Shown: positions 8,201 to 18,231, counted from the first letter of the stretch. The stretch: 32,271 nucleotides of DNA from Comamonadaceae bacterium (GCA_947503685.1 CANNEW010000004.1:1-32271); one strand, 5' to 3'. Numbers and translations are program-made. The notes: generated by a model not told the origin, from the sequence alone.

Positions 8201-9208
8201 ATGCGCATCTTGATCGTTAAGCTTTCCTCCTTGGGTGATGTCATTCAGACCATGGCGGTGGTGCCAGACCTATTGGCGGTGGTTCCAAACGCAGAGATCG
8301 ATTGGGTCGTAGAAGAAGCGTTTGCGCCCTTAGTGTCTTTGGTGAGCGGCGTGCGTGCCGTCATACCGATTGGACAAAGGCGTTGGCGTAAGTCTTTTTT
8401 TAGCGCGCCGACACGCGCAGAACGCCGCGCATTCCACTCCCGACTGCGGCAGGATGCCTATGACGCTGTGATTGACTTCCAAGGGCTGATTAAGTCTGCT
8501 TGGGTGGCCCGTGCAGCCCGCCTGCAGCCCGGTGGCTTTAGCGCGACCTACGCCAATGGAAGTGATGCCTGTTCCTACGAGTGGCCGGTTCATTACTTGC
8601 TGCAGCGCAGTTTTCCGATGCCGCGCCGTATCCATGCGGTGGCCCGTTACCGTTTGCTGGCAGCGCAGGCATTGGGTTACAGCGGACAGGCGCTACATAT
8701 GCCGGCGCGTTGCGGCTGGAATTTTGATCTGCATACCGCTGCACCCAAGGCTCCCCCCGAGGTGGTGCTGGCGCATGGCACCACGCGTTCGGATAACGAG
8801 TGGCCGGATGCTCATTGGCTGGATTTAGCCCGGCAACTAATTACGGACGGGTTTTCTGTGGGCTTGCCGCACGCGGGGGCGCGGGAGTTGGTACGGGTAA
8901 AGGCGCTTGCGGACCAACTGGGCTCGATGGCTTGCGTTTGGCCGTCGCAAAGCCTGGACGCGCTGGCCCGTCGAATGGCTGCCAGTGCTGGAGTGATTGG
9001 CGTTGATTCTGGTCTGAGCCATTTGGCAGTAGCGCTTGACTTGCCGCATGTACAGATATTCAGCCAGGACCGCGCGTGGCGTGCCGGGCCGGTGGGGCGA
9101 GACTACCAACGTGTAGTCGGCGGTGCACAGGCACCCGACGTGGCCCAGGTGCTGGATACCTGGCAAGCAGCAATTGCCTCATCGCACGTGGGCCGGGTAC
9201 GCCCATGA
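8201..9208 (+). CDS. waaC: Lipopolysaccharide heptosyltransferase I
   Basis: A 335-residue GT9 glycosyltransferase that adds the first L-glycero-D-manno-heptose to the Kdo of lipid A-core at the inner face of the cytoplasmic membrane. The N-terminus MRILIVKLSSLGDVIQTM carries the conserved catalytic Asp13. DAVIDFQGLIKSAW marks the acceptor side, and GVIGVDSGLSHLAVALDLP near the C-terminus is the ADP-heptose-binding motif of the family. The length is normal. The stop codon overlaps the ATG of waaA (ATGA), so the two core-assembly enzymes are translationally coupled. Confidence 0.95.
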   Translation: MRILIVKLSSLGDVIQTMAVVPDLLAVVPNAEIDWVVEEAFAPLVSLVSGVRAVIPIGQRRWRKSFFSAPTRAERRAFHSRLRQDAYDAVIDFQGLIKSAWVARAARLQPGGFSATYANGSDACSYEWPVHYLLQRSFPMPRRIHAVARYRLLAAQALGYSGQALHMPARCGWNFDLHTAAPKAPPEVVLAHGTTRSDNEWPDAHWLDLARQLITDGFSVGLPHAGARELVRVKALADQLGSMACVWPSQSLDALARRMAASAGVIGVDSGLSHLAVALDLPHVQIFSQDRAWRAGPVGRDYQRVVGGAQAPDVAQVLDTWQAAIASSHVGRVRP

Positions 9209-10536
9209 ACAACTCGGGGTCCCAGTTGCCCGCACCGCGTACCGTCTCTGCTTTGCAAAGCCTGGTGCATCTGCTTTACAGCGGCTTGATGGTCTTGTTG
9301 CAGCCCGCGCTGCGCTGGAAGCTGCGCCGCCGGGCGCGTAGCGAACCGGCGTATGCGCAGCATGTGGAACAGCGTTTCGGGCATTACGGCTCTGCAGCCT
9401 TGCAATCCGGTCCGGTGTTGTGGGTGCATTCCGTGTCCCTCGGTGAAACCCGTGCTATCGGAGCATTGATTGCTTTATTGCGCACGCAATGGCCCGGGAT
9501 GCGCTTATTACTCACCCATGGCACGGCCACCGGGCTGGATGCTGGCGCTGACTTGCTGCAAGCAGGCGATTTACAGGTTTGGCAGCCCTGGGACACGCCT
9601 GCCGTCACGCGTAGTTTTGTGCAGCACTTCAGGCCGCGCCTAGGCTTGTTGGTGGACACCGAAATCTGGCCCAATCTGGTGCGCGCTTGCGCCCAGGCCT
9701 CGGTGCCGCTGTGCCTGGTCAATGCGCGCTTAAGCGCGCACTCCTTGCAGCGCGCCCGGCGCTTGCATTGGTTGGCCGAACCGGCTTATCAGAGCCTGGC
9801 CGGCGTTTGGCCGCAGGACGAGGACCAGTCGATGCGGTTTCGCGCGCTGGGGGTCAAGCCCCATGCGCCGACCGGCAATATCAAATTTGACATGGAGCCC
9901 GAGCTGGCTTTGTGGAGCCAAGGCCAAGCGGCCCGCCAGGCGCAACTGCGCCCGGTACTGATGCTGGCCGTGAGCCGCGAAGGCGAAGAGCAGATGTGGC
10001 TGGATGCGATGCGCCATGCGCAAGCAAGCGGGCTGGGTATGGACCGGGTGCAGTGCTTGATCGTGCCGCGCCATCCGCAGCGTTTTGACACGGTAGCCGA
10101 CTTGCTGCAGTCGGCGGGCTTGTCGGTGGCGCGCCGATCGGTCGATGGCGCCCCGTTTTCGGCCGCTGACGTTTGGTTGGGCGATACGCTGGGAGAGATG
10201 GCGTTTTATTATGGGCTGGCCGATGTGGCCTTGCTGGGCGGCAGCTTTGCGCCGCTAGGCGGGCAAAACCTGATTGAGGCTGCCGCCTGCCGTTGCCCGG
10301 TGGTCATGGGCCCGCATACCTTTAATTTTGCGCAAGCCGCCGAGATGGCCCAGGAAGCGGGCGCCGCTTTGCTGCGGCCTGACATGGCATCGGCCATGCA
10401 AGCGGCTTTGCAACTTCTGGAAGACAAAGCGGCCCTGGAAGCTGCCAGCAGCGCCGCTTGGGCTTTTGCGCAGACCCACCGGGGTGCGGCACTGCGTTTA
10501 AGCCGGGCCTTGGATGTGCTGTGGCGTCATGGCTAA
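9205..10536 (+). CDS. waaA: 3-deoxy-D-manno-octulosonic acid (Kdo) transferase
   Basis: A 443-residue GT30 enzyme that transfers Kdo from CMP-Kdo to lipid IVA. An N-terminal hydrophobic segment (LVHLLYSGLMVLLQPALRW) anchors it to the inner membrane. Conserved segments are LWVHSVSLGETRA, containing the catalytic-base Glu, LTHGTATGLDAG, LVDTEIWPNLVRAC, TGNIKFDM, and ALLGGSFAPLGGQNLIEAAACRCPVVMGPHTFNF in the nucleotide-binding half. The chosen ATG overlaps the waaC stop; the frame remains open upstream inside waaC but that part is not family-like. It is the last gene of the envelope block and converges on the tolC-like gene with a gap of 26 nt. Confidence 0.94.
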   Translation: MNNSGSQLPAPRTVSALQSLVHLLYSGLMVLLQPALRWKLRRRARSEPAYAQHVEQRFGHYGSAALQSGPVLWVHSVSLGETRAIGALIALLRTQWPGMRLLLTHGTATGLDAGADLLQAGDLQVWQPWDTPAVTRSFVQHFRPRLGLLVDTEIWPNLVRACAQASVPLCLVNARLSAHSLQRARRLHWLAEPAYQSLAGVWPQDEDQSMRFRALGVKPHAPTGNIKFDMEPELALWSQGQAARQAQLRPVLMLAVSREGEEQMWLDAMRHAQASGLGMDRVQCLIVPRHPQRFDTVADLLQSAGLSVARRSVDGAPFSAADVWLGDTLGEMAFYYGLADVALLGGSFAPLGGQNLIEAAACRCPVVMGPHTFNFAQAAEMAQEAGAALLRPDMASAMQAALQLLEDKAALEAASSAAWAFAQTHRGAALRLSRALDVLWRHG

Positions 10537-10562
10537 AGCGCCCGGACCTTGCCGTTTAGCGC

Positions 10563-11876
10563 TTAGCGCAGCAGTGCATTGATCGCTTGTAGATCAGCGG
10601 CCTTAAGGATGCCGCTGGCCTGGCGTAGCTTGAGGTTGCCCACCAACACGTCGTAGCGCGCTTTAGATAGCTTGGCTTTGGTGTCGTACAGCTGGCTTTG
10701 GGAATTGAGCACGTCGATGTTGATGCGCACGCCCACCTGGTAGCCGAGCTTGTTGGCATCGAGCGCGCTTTGGCTGGAGATAGCCGCTGCCTGGTAGGCC
10801 CGCACCTGTCCGAGTGCCGAATCCACTCCCATAAACGCTGCACGGGTGCTCTGGGCCACATTGCGTTGCGCTGCTTCCAGATCCGCGCGCGCCTTGTCTT
10901 CCAGAGACAAAGTTTCTTTGACGCGGTTTTGAATCGAGTAGCCGGAAAACAATGGCATATTGATGTTGAAACCCAGCGTGTAGGCATTGGAGCCCCCAAA
11001 CAGTGACGAGGCCACGCTGCCATTGTTGGTTGTGGCCTGGTAACGGGCCACCAGATCCACCGTAGGCATATTGGCTGCATTGGCCTTCTGGGTTTCCAGG
11101 CGAGCCACTTCCAGCGCGAGCTTGAGCTGACGGATGGCGGGGTGCTCGGTTTGACCGACGGTCAGCCATTCGTTCATGTCGGCGGGCGAGAACTGCGAAA
11201 GATTGAAATCCGGCGCAACCGCCAGCGGCTTGACGTCGGACTTGCCCACTAACTGCGCCAGCGCCAATGTCTTGACGCGCAAATCATTTTCTGCAGCGAT
11301 CTCTTGGGCCAGCACCAAGTCAAAGCGGGCTTGCGCTTCGCGCGCGTCGGTGATCGTGGAAGTGCCGACTTCAAAGTTGCGTTTGGCGGCAGCCAGTTGT
11401 TCTTGCACGGCTACTTTCTGGGCTTTTACAAACTCCAGGCTGTCGGCCGATGCCAGCACATCAAAGTAGGTCTGACTCAGGCGCAAGATCAGTTCCTGCT
11501 CGGCGGTTTGCAAGGCGCTGGCGGCTTGTTGTACCGCTTTGCGGCTTTGCGCATAGCTGGCGTCGTCCGCTGGCCGGTACAAGCCCTGGCTGGCGTCCAG
11601 CGTCATAGAGTTGTTGTTAAAGCCACGGTCATCTTGCGCCAGGCCGGCGCTCCAGGTGGCATTGATGCCGACCTTGGGCAAGACCAGAGCCATAGCCTGG
11701 TCGGCTTTGTACAGGTTGGCATCGTTTTGCGCCTTGGCCGATTGGTAGCTGGCATCAAAGTCGCGCGCGGCGGCATACAAGTCCACCAGGCTTTGGGCCT
11801 GCGCGGTCGGTGCCATGCCGATCGCCATCAGCAGAACTACACGGCGTAAATGCGAGGGATGGATGGGTTTTTTCAT
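10563..11876 (-). CDS. tolC: TolC-family outer membrane efflux channel
   Basis: A 437-residue outer-membrane channel protein. A signal peptide ends at AQAQS after about 28 residues. The mature part has the two-fold TolC repeat: long helices such as KAVQQAASALQTAEQELILRL and SLEDKARADLEAAQRNVAQST, and beta segments such as GFNINMPLFSGYS and RINIDVLNSQSQLYDTK. Trimers form the exit duct for tripartite pumps and type I secretion. It lies at the end of the same-strand series tetR-adaptor-RND-PIMT-rhodanese, so it is the natural outer-membrane partner of the RND pump at 13007-17377, although 72 nt separate it from the rhodanese gene and it may have its own promoter. Confidence 0.93.
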   Translation of the reverse strand: MKKPIHPSHLRRVVLLMAIGMAPTAQAQSLVDLYAAARDFDASYQSAKAQNDANLYKADQAMALVLPKVGINATWSAGLAQDDRGFNNNSMTLDASQGLYRPADDASYAQSRKAVQQAASALQTAEQELILRLSQTYFDVLASADSLEFVKAQKVAVQEQLAAAKRNFEVGTSTITDAREAQARFDLVLAQEIAAENDLRVKTLALAQLVGKSDVKPLAVAPDFNLSQFSPADMNEWLTVGQTEHPAIRQLKLALEVARLETQKANAANMPTVDLVARYQATTNNGSVASSLFGGSNAYTLGFNINMPLFSGYSIQNRVKETLSLEDKARADLEAAQRNVAQSTRAAFMGVDSALGQVRAYQAAAISSQSALDANKLGYQVGVRINIDVLNSQSQLYDTKAKLSKARYDVLVGNLKLRQASGILKAADLQAINALLR

Positions 11877-11948
11877 GGGCAGTTTCTCGGTCGTTAAATA
11901 GATGTTGTTGGGGCCGGATAGTGTTCGTCAACGAAGAATGTCTTTGCG

Positions 11949-12302
11949 TCAATAACGCGCAATAGTGCTATCGACCTGCGCGGACCAGGCGTCGATACCA
12001 CCTTCGATATTGACCACATGGCCAAAACCGTTGCTGACCAGAAAGCGGGCTACCTGCATGCTGCGCATACCATGGTGGCACAGGCAGGCAATGGCTTGGT
12101 CGGGGTCGAGTTCGGCAAGCCGCGCGGGTAGTTGGGCCATGGGGATAGCGAGGACGCGAAAGTCAGGGCCATGTACCAGCTGTGCCCAGTCCAGCTCATA
12201 AGGTTCGCGCACATCGAGCAAGACCGGCGCGTCCATGGGGTGCGATTGCGCGACAGCCGCCAACCAAGCGGCGAAATCAGCGGGTCGGACCTGTGCAATC
12301 AT
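11949..12302 (-). CDS. Single-domain rhodanese-like protein
   Basis: A 117-residue cytoplasmic sulfurtransferase-fold protein without signal peptide. The CH2A-type motif is LLDVREPYELDWAQLVHG and the active-site loop is CHHGMRS with Cys75 as the expected persulfide carrier; VVNIEGGIDAWS is the typical C-terminal strand and helix. Such small rhodaneses (GlpE/PspE-like) move sulfane sulfur from thiosulfate or polysulfide to thiols. It lies 18 nt after the PIMT-like gene in the same direction. The physiological acceptor is unknown. Confidence 0.9.
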   Translation of the reverse strand: MIAQVRPADFAAWLAAVAQSHPMDAPVLLDVREPYELDWAQLVHGPDFRVLAIPMAQLPARLAELDPDQAIACLCHHGMRSMQVARFLVSNGFGHVVNIEGGIDAWSAQVDSTIARY

Positions 12303-12320
12303 GCTTGGATAGGTGGTGCT

Positions 12321-12983
12321 TTAAAAGTGGAACTGCGAATGTTCGGCAAATCCGTGCAGACGCGGTGCGTTGGCATCCCAGGGTGTGGTGCTGCGCAGGG
12401 CGGTTTCGCTCACGCGGGTAATCAGCTGCGCGGACATGATGGGCTCATCGCCCACAATGGCTATTAGGCGGCCGCCCACAGCCAGCAGGTCCAGCACATG
12501 TTGCGGCACCTGGGGCACCGAGCCGCTGAGCACGATGGCGTCAAATTTCCCTAAGTCGCCCAAGGCTTGGGAGCCATCAGCAAGCCGTACTTGGACATTG
12601 TGCAGGCCCGCTTTTTGTAGCCTGGTGCCTGCTATGGCGGCCAGTTCAGGGATGCGCTCCAGGCTCAGCACGCTGTGCGCGCGGCGTCCCAGCAGTGCTG
12701 CCATATAGCCTGAGCCGGTGCCGATTTCTAGCGCTTTTTCATGGGGCTGGATTTGCAAGTCTTGCAGCATGCGTGCTTCCATGCGCGGTGCCAACATGTA
12801 CTGGCCGTGGCCCAAGGGCACTTCCAAGTCAGCAAAGGCCAGCGCCTGGTGCGCCAAGGGCACAAACTCTTCGCGCCGCACATCGGCCAGCAAGGTCAGG
12901 ACCTCGGCATCGAGCACATTCCAGGGTCTGATTTGCTGCTCGATCATATTGAAGCGGGCTTGGGCGATGTTGGCAAGGTTCAT
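12321..12983 (-). CDS. pcm: Protein-L-isoaspartate O-methyltransferase family protein
   Basis: A 220-residue class I SAM-dependent methyltransferase of the PIMT family. The N-terminus is IEQQIRPWNVLDAEVL, followed by VRREEFVPLAHQALAFADLEVPLGHGQYMLAPRMEARMLQDL. The SAM-binding motif is LEIGTGSGYMAALLGRRAHSVLSLER. By homology it would methylate L-isoaspartyl residues in aged proteins and start their repair. The N-terminus departs from classical Pcm, so the substrate may differ; in Burkholderiales this form commonly lies with a rhodanese and a TolC gene. The symbol is by family only. Confidence 0.85.
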   Translation of the reverse strand: MNLANIAQARFNMIEQQIRPWNVLDAEVLTLLADVRREEFVPLAHQALAFADLEVPLGHGQYMLAPRMEARMLQDLQIQPHEKALEIGTGSGYMAALLGRRAHSVLSLERIPELAAIAGTRLQKAGLHNVQVRLADGSQALGDLGKFDAIVLSGSVPQVPQHVLDLLAVGGRLIAIVGDEPIMSAQLITRVSETALRSTTPWDANAPRLHGFAEHSQFHF

Positions 12984-13006
12984 AACAATACTTTCGAGAG
13001 CACAGC

Positions 13007-16000
13007 TCAGACGGGCCCAATTTTACCGGCGGCTTGTGACGGCGTCTCTAAGGCAGGTGCCGGCAGCCCGAAGAGTCGGCGCATCCACTGACCTAGATCG
13101 TCCAAATAGCAATACACCACCGGTACCACCACCAGCGTCAGCAGGGACGAGGTAATCACCCCGCCGATCACTGCCTGGCCCATGGGCGCGCGCATTTCTG
13201 AGCCTTCGGAGAGCGCAAAGGCCAGCGGCACCATACCAAAAATCATGGCCAGCGTAGTCATCAAAATCGGGCGCAGGCGCACTTTGGCGGCCATCAGCAA
13301 GGCCGCATTACGGTCCAAGCCGGGCACCGCGCGTCCTTGGGCGTCGGTAGAGCCTGCGCGCGCCCGGATGGCAAAGTCCACCAGCAAAATTGCGTTTTTG
13401 GTGACCAGGCCCATCAACATCAGCACACCGATGACCGAGAACATGGACAGGGTGGAGCGAAAGGCCATCAGCGCCAGCACCACGCCGATCAGGGTCAGCG
13501 GCAAGGCCGTCATCAGCGCCAGCGGTTGCAAAAAGCTTTTGAACTGGCTGGCCAAAATCATATAAATAAACACAATGCCCAGCGCCAGCGCTGACACGGC
13601 GTAGCCAAAGGAGTCGGCCATGTCTTTGGTCGATCCGCTGAACTGTGTGCTGTAGCCCGGCGGCATGCTGATGCCGTCCATCACTTTCTTGATGTCTTTG
13701 GATACCTCGCCGGCCGAGCGGCCGCTGACATTGGCATTGATCGACACCTCGCGCAACAAGTCACGCCGATTGATTTGGTTGGATGTCCGGGTCTCCACCA
13801 GTTTGGCGACCTGGTTCAAGCGCACGATACGGCCCGATCCGTCGGCATTGCTGCCCATTGCTAGGGGCATGCGTTCCAGGTCCGTGGCGCTGTCGCGCGC
13901 GGCCGGGTTGAGTCGCACATTGACATCATAGGTCTGGTCGTCACTGGCGCGCCAGTTGCCCACGGTTTGTCCGGCTACCAAGGTGCGTAGGCTGTTGCCG
14001 ATCTGGGACAGGGAGAGGCCCAAGTCGGAGGCCGCGTCGCGATTGATTTGTAATTCCAGGGTGGGCTTGTTGGGCTTCATGCTGGAGTCCAGGTCCACTA
14101 GGCCGGGGATTTCACGCAGTTGGGGCAATGCGCTTTGAGCAATGCGCTCCAGGGTTTGGATGTCGCTGCCCAGCACCGAGAATGTGATTTGTTTGCTACC
14201 GCCCACCGAATCGAATAAGCCGATATGGGTGACGGTAATGCCCGGCGCATGGGCCAAGCGTTCGCGCAAAATAGTGGATATTTCTTCGATACCGCGTTTG
14301 CGCGCTTTGCGGTCCACCAAGCGGATGTAAATGCTGGCGTACATCTTGCCCTGCGCATTGCCGGTATTGATGGTGGTCAGCGTGTAGCGCACCTCCGGAA
14401 ATTCGCGCACGATGGCTTCGACCTGCTTGGCGCGCGCCTCGGTCACTTCCAAGGAAGAGCCAACCGGCGTGTGAAAGTTGACCGTGGTTTCCGAAAAATC
14501 TGACTTCGGCACAAACTCGGTGCCCAGCAGCGGCACCATGAATACGCTGGAGATAAAAATGCTAATGGCCAGCAAGACAGTAGCCAGTTTGTGGCCCAGC
14601 GCCCAGCGCAAAATGCGTTGGTACACATCAATCAGGTAATTCGTGCCCCGGTCAAACCAGCCGGTAACGCGGCCTATGGTTTTGTCGTACCAGTTAGCGG
14701 GCCCGCTGTGTTTGCCATTGCTTTGGACACTAGGGTCGTGCCAGACGCTGGAGAGCATAGGGTCTAGCGTGAAGCTCACAAACATGGAGATCAGCACCGC
14801 CACCACAATCGTCAGGCCAAATTCGTGGAAAAACTTGCCGATGATGCCGGCCATAAAACCAATGGGTAAAAACACGGCCACGATAGACAAGGTGGTGGCC
14901 AACACCGCCAGCCCGATTTCTTGCGTACCGTCCATAGCGGCTTGAAACGGCGTCTTGCCCATTTGAATATGGCGCACGATGTTTTCGCGCACCACGATGG
15001 CATCGTCAATCAGCAAACCTACACACAGGCTAAGCGCCATCATGCTGATCATATTGATGGTAAAGCCCAGCATGTACATGAACAAAAACGTGCCGATCAG
15101 GGCAATCGGTAGCGTGAGGCCGGTGATGATGGTCGAGCGCCAGGAGTTAAGAAACAAAAACACAATCAATACGGTGAGCACCGCGCCTTCGATCAGCGTG
15201 CGGTTGACGTTGTCCACGGACACACGGATCTGACGCGAACCATCGGTAATCGTTTCCAGCCGGATGCCCGGCGGCAATTGTTTGCGCACTTCTACCAGAG
15301 TTTTTTCCAGACCGTTAACGACGCCAATCGTGTTCTCGTCCTGGGATTTTTGTACCGACAACAGCAAGGTACGCTGCCCGTTGTACAGGGCTAAGTTTTC
15401 CACTTCCTGAGCGCCATCTTTGAGTTGTGCAATTTGGCTGACTCGCACCGGCGCCCCGTTTTTGCGGGCGACGATGATGTTGCCAAAGTCCGCAGGCCTT
15501 TGCATGCGGCCTGAGACCTGAATCACCCGCTCCTGCTCCAAGGATCGGATGCTGCCCAGGGGCAAGTCCTGGTTCTCATTGCGCACGGCCGAGACCACCT
15601 GGTCAGGCGTAATGCCCAGCGACTCCATGGCCTGCGGGTTGAGGTAAATATTGATCTCGCGTTTGGTGCCACCCACCACGCTGGCCGATCCCACGCCTGG
15701 CACATTTTCCAGGCGCTTTTTAAACACCTGCTCGGCCCAGTTGGTCAGCTCCACGGCGCTCAGGGCGGGGCCCTTGCCATCGGGCAAGACCGCTACCGAC
15801 CAGACCGCCTTGGCCGACGGGTCAAAGCGCAGAACCCGCGGCTCTTTCACTTCGGTTCGCAACGAGGGTTTGACGGATGCAACTTTCTCGCGCACATCGT
15901 CGGCCGCTTTGCGACCATTCATGGTCAGGTCAAAGCTGATGATGACCACCGACTGGCCTTCGTAGCTGCGCGAGGTGAGAGAACTGATGCCGGCAATCGA

Positions 16001-16216
16001 GTTGACCGCCTCTTCCAGCTTTTTAGAAACTTCGCTCTCCACAATCTCGGGTGCAGCGCCTGGGTAATCGGTAATCACCACGACCGTGGGGAAGTCAATG
16101 TTCGGAAACTGATCGACCTTGAGCCTATTCATGGAAAACAGGCCCAACACCACCAGCGCGACCATCATCATGGTGGCAAACACCGGGTTGTTCAGGCTGA
16201 CGCGGGTAAACCACAT
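13007..16216 (-). CDS. RND multidrug efflux pump, inner-membrane permease (HAE1/AcrB-like)
   Basis: A 1069-residue resistance-nodulation-division transporter, complete. Helix 1 is in [21 protein letters not shown]; the porter loop begins [14 protein letters not shown], the usual RND signature. The proton-relay aspartates are in [17 protein letters not shown] (helix 4) and the relay lysine is in [17 protein letters not shown] (helix 10). Two large periplasmic loops and twelve membrane helices fit the family length. It uses the proton gradient to push drugs, solvents or metabolites to the adaptor and TolC. It starts 3 nt after the adaptor stop, so the two are co-translated. Substrate range cannot be told from the sequence. 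Confidence 0.95.
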   Translation of the reverse strand: MWFTRVSLNNPVFATMMMVALVVLGLFSMNRLKVDQFPNIDFPTVVVITDYPGAAPEIVESEVSKKLEEAVNSIAGISSLTSRSYEGQSVVIISFDLTMNGRKAADDVREKVASVKPSLRTEVKEPRVLRFDPSAKAVWSVAVLPDGKGPALSAVELTNWAEQVFKKRLENVPGVGSASVVGGTKREINIYLNPQAMESLGITPDQVVSAVRNENQDLPLGSIRSLEQERVIQVSGRMQRPADFGNIIVARKNGAPVRVSQIAQLKDGAQEVENLALYNGQRTLLLSVQKSQDENTIGVVNGLEKTLVEVRKQLPPGIRLETITDGSRQIRVSVDNVNRTLIEGAVLTVLIVFLFLNSWRSTIITGLTLPIALIGTFLFMYMLGFTINMISMMALSLCVGLLIDDAIVVRENIVRHIQMGKTPFQAAMDGTQEIGLAVLATTLSIVAVFLPIGFMAGIIGKFFHEFGLTIVVAVLISMFVSFTLDPMLSSVWHDPSVQSNGKHSGPANWYDKTIGRVTGWFDRGTNYLIDVYQRILRWALGHKLATVLLAISIFISSVFMVPLLGTEFVPKSDFSETTVNFHTPVGSSLEVTEARAKQVEAIVREFPEVRYTLTTINTGNAQGKMYASIYIRLVDRKARKRGIEEISTILRERLAHAPGITVTHIGLFDSVGGSKQITFSVLGSDIQTLERIAQSALPQLREIPGLVDLDSSMKPNKPTLELQINRDAASDLGLSLSQIGNSLRTLVAGQTVGNWRASDDQTYDVNVRLNPAARDSATDLERMPLAMGSNADGSGRIVRLNQVAKLVETRTSNQINRRDLLREVSINANVSGRSAGEVSKDIKKVMDGISMPPGYSTQFSGSTKDMADSFGYAVSALALGIVFIYMILASQFKSFLQPLALMTALPLTLIGVVLALMAFRSTLSMFSVIGVLMLMGLVTKNAILLVDFAIRARAGSTDAQGRAVPGLDRNAALLMAAKVRLRPILMTTLAMIFGMVPLAFALSEGSEMRAPMGQAVIGGVITSSLLTLVVVPVVYCYLDDLGQWMRRLFGLPAPALETPSQAAGKIGPV

Positions 16217-16219
16217 AAA

Positions 16220-17377
16220 TTATTTGCCCGCTTCGTTCACGGTGACAGGCGTGCCTGCCAGCAAGGCGCCGACGCTGCCCAGCAGCGCGCGCGTGCCCGG
16301 CGCTAAGCCGATCACTTCGACCATGGTTTGTCCCTGGTAGTCACCGATAAAGCCGGTTACCACTGTTTGATGCTCCACTTTGCCGTCCACGATGGTTTGC
16401 GCATAGGTCACCGGCTTGTCTGTGCGCACCGCGCTCAAGGGAAGCGCCGGACCGGTGCGGCTGCCGGTAGACAAATGGCCTTGCACGAATAGCCCTTGGC
16501 GCAGTTGTGCATGGGGTGAAAGCGCCAGGTACACCACCACTGCGCGGCTACCAGCGGTTGCAATCGGGTTGACCCGAGCCACCCTGGCGGCCACGCTGTC
16601 AATGCTGCCGTCGATGCTCACCTGCGCCACTTGGCCAAGCCGCACCCGTGCCGCATCTTCGGCGCTCAGGCTGGCTTCCATTTCTAATTGCGCCAGGTCC
16701 ACAATCTCCACCACACGCGCATCAACGGCAACCCGCTCCCCGTTTTGCGCCAGGCGTTGTGATACCTGGCCGGTAATGGGCGCGCGCATGACCGCGTCAT
16801 CTAAAGATTTTTGCAGCACGTCCACACCCGATTGCGCCGCTTGGTAACCGGCCTGGCTGGCCGCCAGGTTGGAAGCAGACAGCTCCAAAGCGGTTTTGGA
16901 AATAAAGCCCTGGTCCACCAGCGAGCGGTTGTTGTCATAGGTGCGCTGCGCAATATCAACCTGCGCCTTGGCCGATTGGGCTTGTTGCTGTGCCTGGCGC
17001 AGGCGCGCCTGGTATTCGGTGCTGTCCACGCGCGCAATCACCTGCCCGGCTTTGACATAGTCGCCCTCGCGCACCAGCAGGTCTTGCAATTCACCGGCTA
17101 CGCGGGCTTTGACAAAAGCCGAATTCACCGCTTTGACCGGCCCGGAGATTTGCAGTACCTGCACCAGCGCGATGGTTTGCACACTGACCAAGTCGCTGGC
17201 AGCCAGCGTCACCACGGGCAAGGACTTGGCAGCCGCACTGGCAGCCGATGTGGGATTGGCGGCTGCGCCAGCGGCCGTGGCCGCAGTCGCCTTGCTCTTC
17301 ATCCGTTGCCATTGAAACGCGCCGCCGCCTGCGGCAAGCGCCAGCACCAAAAATATCCAGGGTAATTTCGATTTCAT
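16220..17377 (-). CDS. RND efflux periplasmic adaptor (membrane fusion protein)
   Basis: A 385-residue membrane fusion protein. One N-terminal hydrophobic segment (LPWIFLVLALAAGGGAF) acts as signal anchor; there is no lipobox Cys, so it is not a lipoprotein like AcrA. An Ala-rich linker follows, then the lipoyl half-motif VKARVAGELQDLLVREGDYVKAGQVIARVD, a coiled-coil hairpin (ARLRQAQQQAQSAKAQVDIAQRTYDNN through ALELSASNLAASQAGYQAAQSGVD), the second lipoyl half (APITGQVSQRLAQNGERV) and the beta-barrel. It bridges the RND pump to the TolC channel. Its ATG overlaps the stop of tetR by 4 nt (ATGA). Confidence 0.93.
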   Translation of the reverse strand: MKSKLPWIFLVLALAAGGGAFQWQRMKSKATAATAAGAAANPTSAASAAAKSLPVVTLAASDLVSVQTIALVQVLQISGPVKAVNSAFVKARVAGELQDLLVREGDYVKAGQVIARVDSTEYQARLRQAQQQAQSAKAQVDIAQRTYDNNRSLVDQGFISKTALELSASNLAASQAGYQAAQSGVDVLQKSLDDAVMRAPITGQVSQRLAQNGERVAVDARVVEIVDLAQLEMEASLSAEDAARVRLGQVAQVSIDGSIDSVAARVARVNPIATAGSRAVVVYLALSPHAQLRQGLFVQGHLSTGSRTGPALPLSAVRTDKPVTYAQTIVDGKVEHQTVVTGFIGDYQGQTMVEVIGLAPGTRALLGSVGALLAGTPVTVNEAGK

Positions 17378-18072
17378 AAAGCTTTTTTATCAAGTACAGG
17401 GTGCGTCGGCTCGCGCAGCAACACCCCGCTAAGGTAGGTATCAATCAAGGCGTCCAAGTAAGCCAAGGGTTGCAAAGGGCTTATTTGCGAGGGGCTTAAG
17501 GCCGGCGCGTGGCGCCACAAGGCCAAAAATAGTATCGATGACAGCAGCGTCAAGGGGCCATAAGTAGGGTCAATGGGTCGGAATTCACCCCGCTTTACGC
17601 CGCGCCCGTGCACGCGCGCAATCAACTCGCGCGCCGGATCAATGACCTCTTCGCGGTAAAAAGCGGCTAACTCAGGAAATTGCTGCCCCTCGCTGAGCAT
17701 TAGCTTGGCGATGCCGCTGCTTTGGCTGGCGTCTGCCTGCTGCCACCAGGCGTGCAAAAAAGTGCGCATCAGTCGGTCGGTTGGGCCCTCAAAGTCGTCA
17801 ATGGCGGCATGAAACTGCGACAACTGGCCCACGATCTTGTCCCGTACCACGGCTTTGAACAATTCTTCTTTGCTGCTGAAATAAAGGAACAAAGTGCCTT
17901 TGGATACCCCAGCCATCCGGGCTACGTCTTCCACCTTGGTGGCGGCAAAGCCTTTCTCCACGAACAAGGCCAGCGCGGCCTGCAACAGCTCGCCGGGACG
18001 CGCCTCCTTGCGACGCTCGCGCTTGACCGGCATGGGGCAGGAAGGTTGGAAGAAGTTTTTGATTAACTGCAT
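17374..18072 (-). CDS. TetR/AcrR-family repressor of the RND efflux operon
   Basis: A 232-residue regulator if started at ATG 18072 (MQLIKNFF); a second ATG at 18033 (MPVKRERRKEARPGELL) is also possible, and neither has a clear ribosome site. The open frame continues up to 18282, but that extension overlaps msrA and is not family-like. The N-terminal helix-turn-helix is LLQAALALFVEKGFAATKVEDVARMAGVSKGTLFLYFSSKEELF, the TetR signature. The C-terminal domain should bind an effector, probably a pump substrate. The stop overlaps the adaptor start, so repressor and pump form one transcript. The palindrome at 18076-18095 next to the start suggests autoregulation. Confidence 0.92.
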   Translation of the reverse strand: MQLIKNFFQPSCPMPVKRERRKEARPGELLQAALALFVEKGFAATKVEDVARMAGVSKGTLFLYFSSKEELFKAVVRDKIVGQLSQFHAAIDDFEGPTDRLMRTFLHAWWQQADASQSSGIAKLMLSEGQQFPELAAFYREEVIDPARELIARVHGRGVKRGEFRPIDPTYGPLTLLSSILFLALWRHAPALSPSQISPLQPLAYLDALIDTYLSGVLLREPTHPVLDKKAL

Positions 18073-18075
18073 TTT

Positions 18076-18095
18076 TACTGACCACGTGGTTAGTA
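18076..18095. promoter_or_regulatory. Near-perfect 20-bp palindrome, probable TetR operator
   Basis: The two 10-bp half-sites TACTGACCAC and GTGGTTAGTA are inverted copies with a single mismatched pair, centred between 18085 and 18086. The palindrome sits 3 nt upstream of the tetR start at 18072. Length, symmetry and place are what is expected of an autoregulating TetR-family operator that also controls the downstream pump genes. Confidence 0.75.
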
Positions 18096-18231
18096 GTGTA
18101 GCGCCTGGCTGCGCACCGGCGCTTGTGTCCTCTTGCGCAGGCTTATTGCCCTGAGCAGGGCAACGCCGCTTTGCCCCCGACGCAACCTGGGCTACGCCGT
18201 ACGGACACGTAAGCGCCTTATGCTCGGGGTT

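Noticed and set aside
10537-10562. Terminator between waaA and the tolC-like gene
   Set aside because: The 26-nt gap has no convincing stem with a U-run.
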